A stretch of DNA of 64,000 nucleotides, taken from positions 1 through 64,000 of the forward strand of contig JAUXWR010000371.1 of the NCBI GenBank assembly GCA_030680075.1. Direction: 5' to 3'. Positions 62,290 through 64,000 of the stretch are shown piece after piece. The position numbers and the translations under genes were made by a program. This DNA is from Legionella sp. (GTDB lineage: Bacteria > Pseudomonadota > Gammaproteobacteria > Legionellales > Legionellaceae). The notes beneath the pieces were generated by a model. That model saw only the letters and a list, made by a program, of their open reading frames with translations. It was not told the DNA's origin and did not search any database. Every line of letters begins with the position of its first letter. Positions within the stretch are counted from its first letter, which is position 1.

Positions 62290-63552
62290 ATGTTACATAA
62301 AAAAATTTCATCACGTTATTATTTATTCTCACTTTCTAATTTGATCGCCGCTTTTGGTGGCGGTATGATCCTGGGAAAAGGGGTTGGAATTATTGATTTG
62401 CCTTGGCTTCAAAATGGATCCGTTCTGGCATTTTTTATAGGAACAATACTGGGGCTTTGTTTTTTACAAAGTATTCCAGAAAAGCTGTCCACAAAAATCG
62501 CAAAATTTTTCTCTTTTTGCGGTGGAATTACCTCATTAATTTTATTTTATATTTATCAGAACTATTCGACTGACTCAAAAATAAATGGCAGCCTTGCTTT
62601 AATATTTTTTGCTCTTTTGAGTATTAGATTCGGGTTTTGGTTTTACTCTCGCGTGATGAGAGCAAGTCAAGCATCAGGCCAACAGCAATCGATTGCATGG
62701 GTTGAGCTGGGTTATTATGCGGGTATGGTATTGGGTTTAATTATTTGGAAATTACTTGGTATTAATGTTGGATTAGGCACGGCCTTGGTTATGGATGCTT
62801 GTTTTCAATTTATCGCGGGTATTCTGGATTACTGTGGGAACGCAATGCCTGAGAATGGGGTTGCACATGAAAAACAGCAAATTCAAATTAACTCTGAACT
62901 AGAGTTAATTCAATGCAATCCACAATGGTGTTGGAGGTTAGCAGGAGCGGTGATTTTTACTACCATTGGCATTCAGGTTGTTATTTTTAATAGCTCACAC
63001 TATGTGTCTGAAACTTTTAGCGCCCACATTATCGGAACATTTTATTTTGGCGTTGCAGCAGCCGCTTTTATTTGTAATAAATATAAAATATATATCACCT
63101 GGAAAGACAACAATAATATTGCATCAATTCAGGGATATTATACAAAAATGAAAATCGGCCTTTTATCACTTACTCTAGCCTCCCTTATGGCGGTAATAAT
63201 GGCCATTTATCTTATTAATTTAAATAATCCATCTGTATTTATTAATGACACATACAATAAAGTTCTAATTTGTTTATTTGTATTCGTTGCCGCATTTTCT
63301 TATGAAATCATTTCGCTAACCATTCTCGACCGATTAGGTTATGAAGAAAAGAGGATTGGCCGTTCAGGAATGATTATGCAAACCTATGGGTTAATGGGGC
63401 TAGGTGCCGCCGTTAGTCTTTGGATGCTTGGTTTGATGGAAAATCACTATACAAGTTCTATTATCACAATATTGACGTTGAGCCTCACCATGATCATTAT
63501 TCTCAAACGTAAAAGAGATGTTCTACATCCATCAAATTGCTCTTTGTGTTAA
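62290..63552 (+). CDS. MFS-like membrane transporter
   Basis: 420 residues with about 11-12 hydrophobic segments spread over the whole length, starting with FSLSNLIAAFGGGMILGKGVG. Sequence motifs of known MFS subfamilies are weak; the loop after helix 4 reads FWFYSRVMRASQASGQQQS. There is a central cytoplasmic loop near 190-215 and a short basic tail with CSLC at the end. It is co-directional with and 22 bp behind the methyltransferase gene; GGAG precedes its ATG. Export of the methylated product, or import of its substrate, is the simplest idea. Confidence 0.7.
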   Translation: MLHKKISSRYYLFSLSNLIAAFGGGMILGKGVGIIDLPWLQNGSVLAFFIGTILGLCFLQSIPEKLSTKIAKFFSFCGGITSLILFYIYQNYSTDSKINGSLALIFFALLSIRFGFWFYSRVMRASQASGQQQSIAWVELGYYAGMVLGLIIWKLLGINVGLGTALVMDACFQFIAGILDYCGNAMPENGVAHEKQQIQINSELELIQCNPQWCWRLAGAVIFTTIGIQVVIFNSSHYVSETFSAHIIGTFYFGVAAAAFICNKYKIYITWKDNNNIASIQGYYTKMKIGLLSLTLASLMAVIMAIYLINLNNPSVFINDTYNKVLICLFVFVAAFSYEIISLTILDRLGYEEKRIGRSGMIMQTYGLMGLGAAVSLWMLGLMENHYTSSIITILTLSLTMIIILKRKRDVLHPSNCSLC

Positions 63553-63694
63553 AACAGGGAGCTTACGCACGATTTAACGTTAAATAAACGATAGGGTGAG
63601 AGTATTCCTGCACGTGATTATAATCTCACAAAAACCCTTCCAGCCCATGTTTTTCAAGTAATAAATAAAATTGGTTTACAGAACCTAGTATCAT

Positions 63695-63713
63695 CCAGAA
63701 TTGTTCTGGTTTT
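63695..63713 (+). terminator. Possible terminator of the methyltransferase-transporter unit
   Basis: The stem CCAGAA/TTCTGG with loop TTG is followed by TTTT. It lies about 140 bp past the transporter stop and before the next gene on the same strand. The stem is only 6 bp. Confidence 0.4.
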
Positions 63714-63765
63714 AATGACTCTTTTCATATAGGATACGCCTCCCTGTAAAAGACCCAAGATAAAT

Positions 63766-64000
63766 ATGCCAGAGCCTAAAAATTCATTTTCTGTTCTAGA
63801 TTTTTGTAAGAAATTTGGATGGACTATGGTATCAACCGTTGGTGTACGTGTTTTCACGTTTCCTCTTAACACGGCAGTTGTTCGTTACCAAAGAGAGCCG
63901 GTTCCTTTTAAAAATGTTGGTAACGTGATTTTTGGGGTTAATTATCATAAAGGATACCGCGCCTGGGCAGGTTCTTTATATTCAGGCTTTGCCGAAAAAG
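63766..64000 (+). CDS. Mitochondrial carrier-like protein, N-terminal part (cut by the window end)
   Basis: 78 residues from the ATG at 63766 run open to the window edge. The segment FTFPLNTAVVRYQ matches the mitochondrial carrier signature P-x-[DE]-x-x-[KR]-x-[KR]-x-Q at P, R and Q, with Asn for the acid; NYHKGYRAWAGSLYSG fits the matrix helix plus [YFW]-R-G-x-x-x-x region. L. pneumophila has a Dot/Icm effector of this eukaryotic family, LncP, an ATP carrier delivered to host mitochondria. The minus-strand reading over the same bases has no support. The family call rests on one repeat of three and is tentative. Confidence 0.45.
   Translation, partial: MPEPKNSFSVLDFCKKFGWTMVSTVGVRVFTFPLNTAVVRYQREPVPFKNVGNVIFGVNYHKGYRAWAGSLYSGFAEK

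Noticed and set aside
63654..63872. Minus-strand reading frame of 72 codons near the end
   Set aside because: It overlaps the start of the plus-strand carrier-like gene and has no ribosome site or recognisable domain.

Overview
The window reads as a chromosomal segment of a Legionella-type gammaproteobacterium. The base composition is AT-rich. The housekeeping block from yhbY to pnp follows gammaproteobacterial gene order. An IucA/IucC siderophore synthetase of the Legionella FrgA/LbtA type sits behind a Fur box. Large coiled-coil or membrane proteins of the kind Legionella secretes through Dot/Icm lie between conserved genes. The genus is inferred from protein resemblance and gene context; the species cannot be told.

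Layout. 1-280: tandem hairpin repeats. 283-1080 (-): a QueC-like enzyme that lacks the usual zinc cysteines. 1276-1785 (+): two small genes. 1792-6524 (-): prkA-yeaH-spoVR stress operon. 6788-9367 (+): pepN. 9431-16810 (-): a giant 2459-residue protein with a SecA-like helicase core, bounded by two hairpin repeat elements. 17119-18231 (-): patatin-like lipase, divergent from a POT peptide transporter (18440-19921, +). 19980-20400: three tandem palindromic repeats. 20502-21791 (+): membrane/coiled-coil protein. 21991-23508 (+): fused aroD-aroE. 23491-24752 (-): pgsA-hda. 24916-26526 (-): Fur-regulated siderophore synthetase.

26824-59706 is core genome: yhbY, rlmE-ftsH-folP-glmM, a coiled-coil effector candidate on the opposite strand (32477-34876), tpiA-secG-tRNA-Leu, the complete 14-gene nuo operon (respiratory complex I), initiator tRNA-Met, then rimP-nusA-infB-rbfA-truB-rpsO-pnp. 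In E. coli the two tRNAs (leuU and metY) lie close together between secG and rimP; here the whole nuo operon lies between them.

59776-64000 is accessory. It holds a poorly supported small gene and a small HTH-like gene on the minus strand. Divergent to these is a two-gene unit: a protein joining an apparent winged-helix domain to an EgtD-like SAM methyltransferase, followed by an MFS-like transporter. The divergent intergenic region has repeated AAGAACA half-sites that could be an operator. The window ends inside a gene resembling mitochondrial carrier proteins.

The most noteworthy items are the methyltransferase/transporter/regulator locus, the giant SecA-like protein with an altered Walker B motif, the QueC paralogue without zinc cysteines, the chlamydia/plant-like AroDE fusion, and the initiator tRNA with a U1-U72 mismatch.
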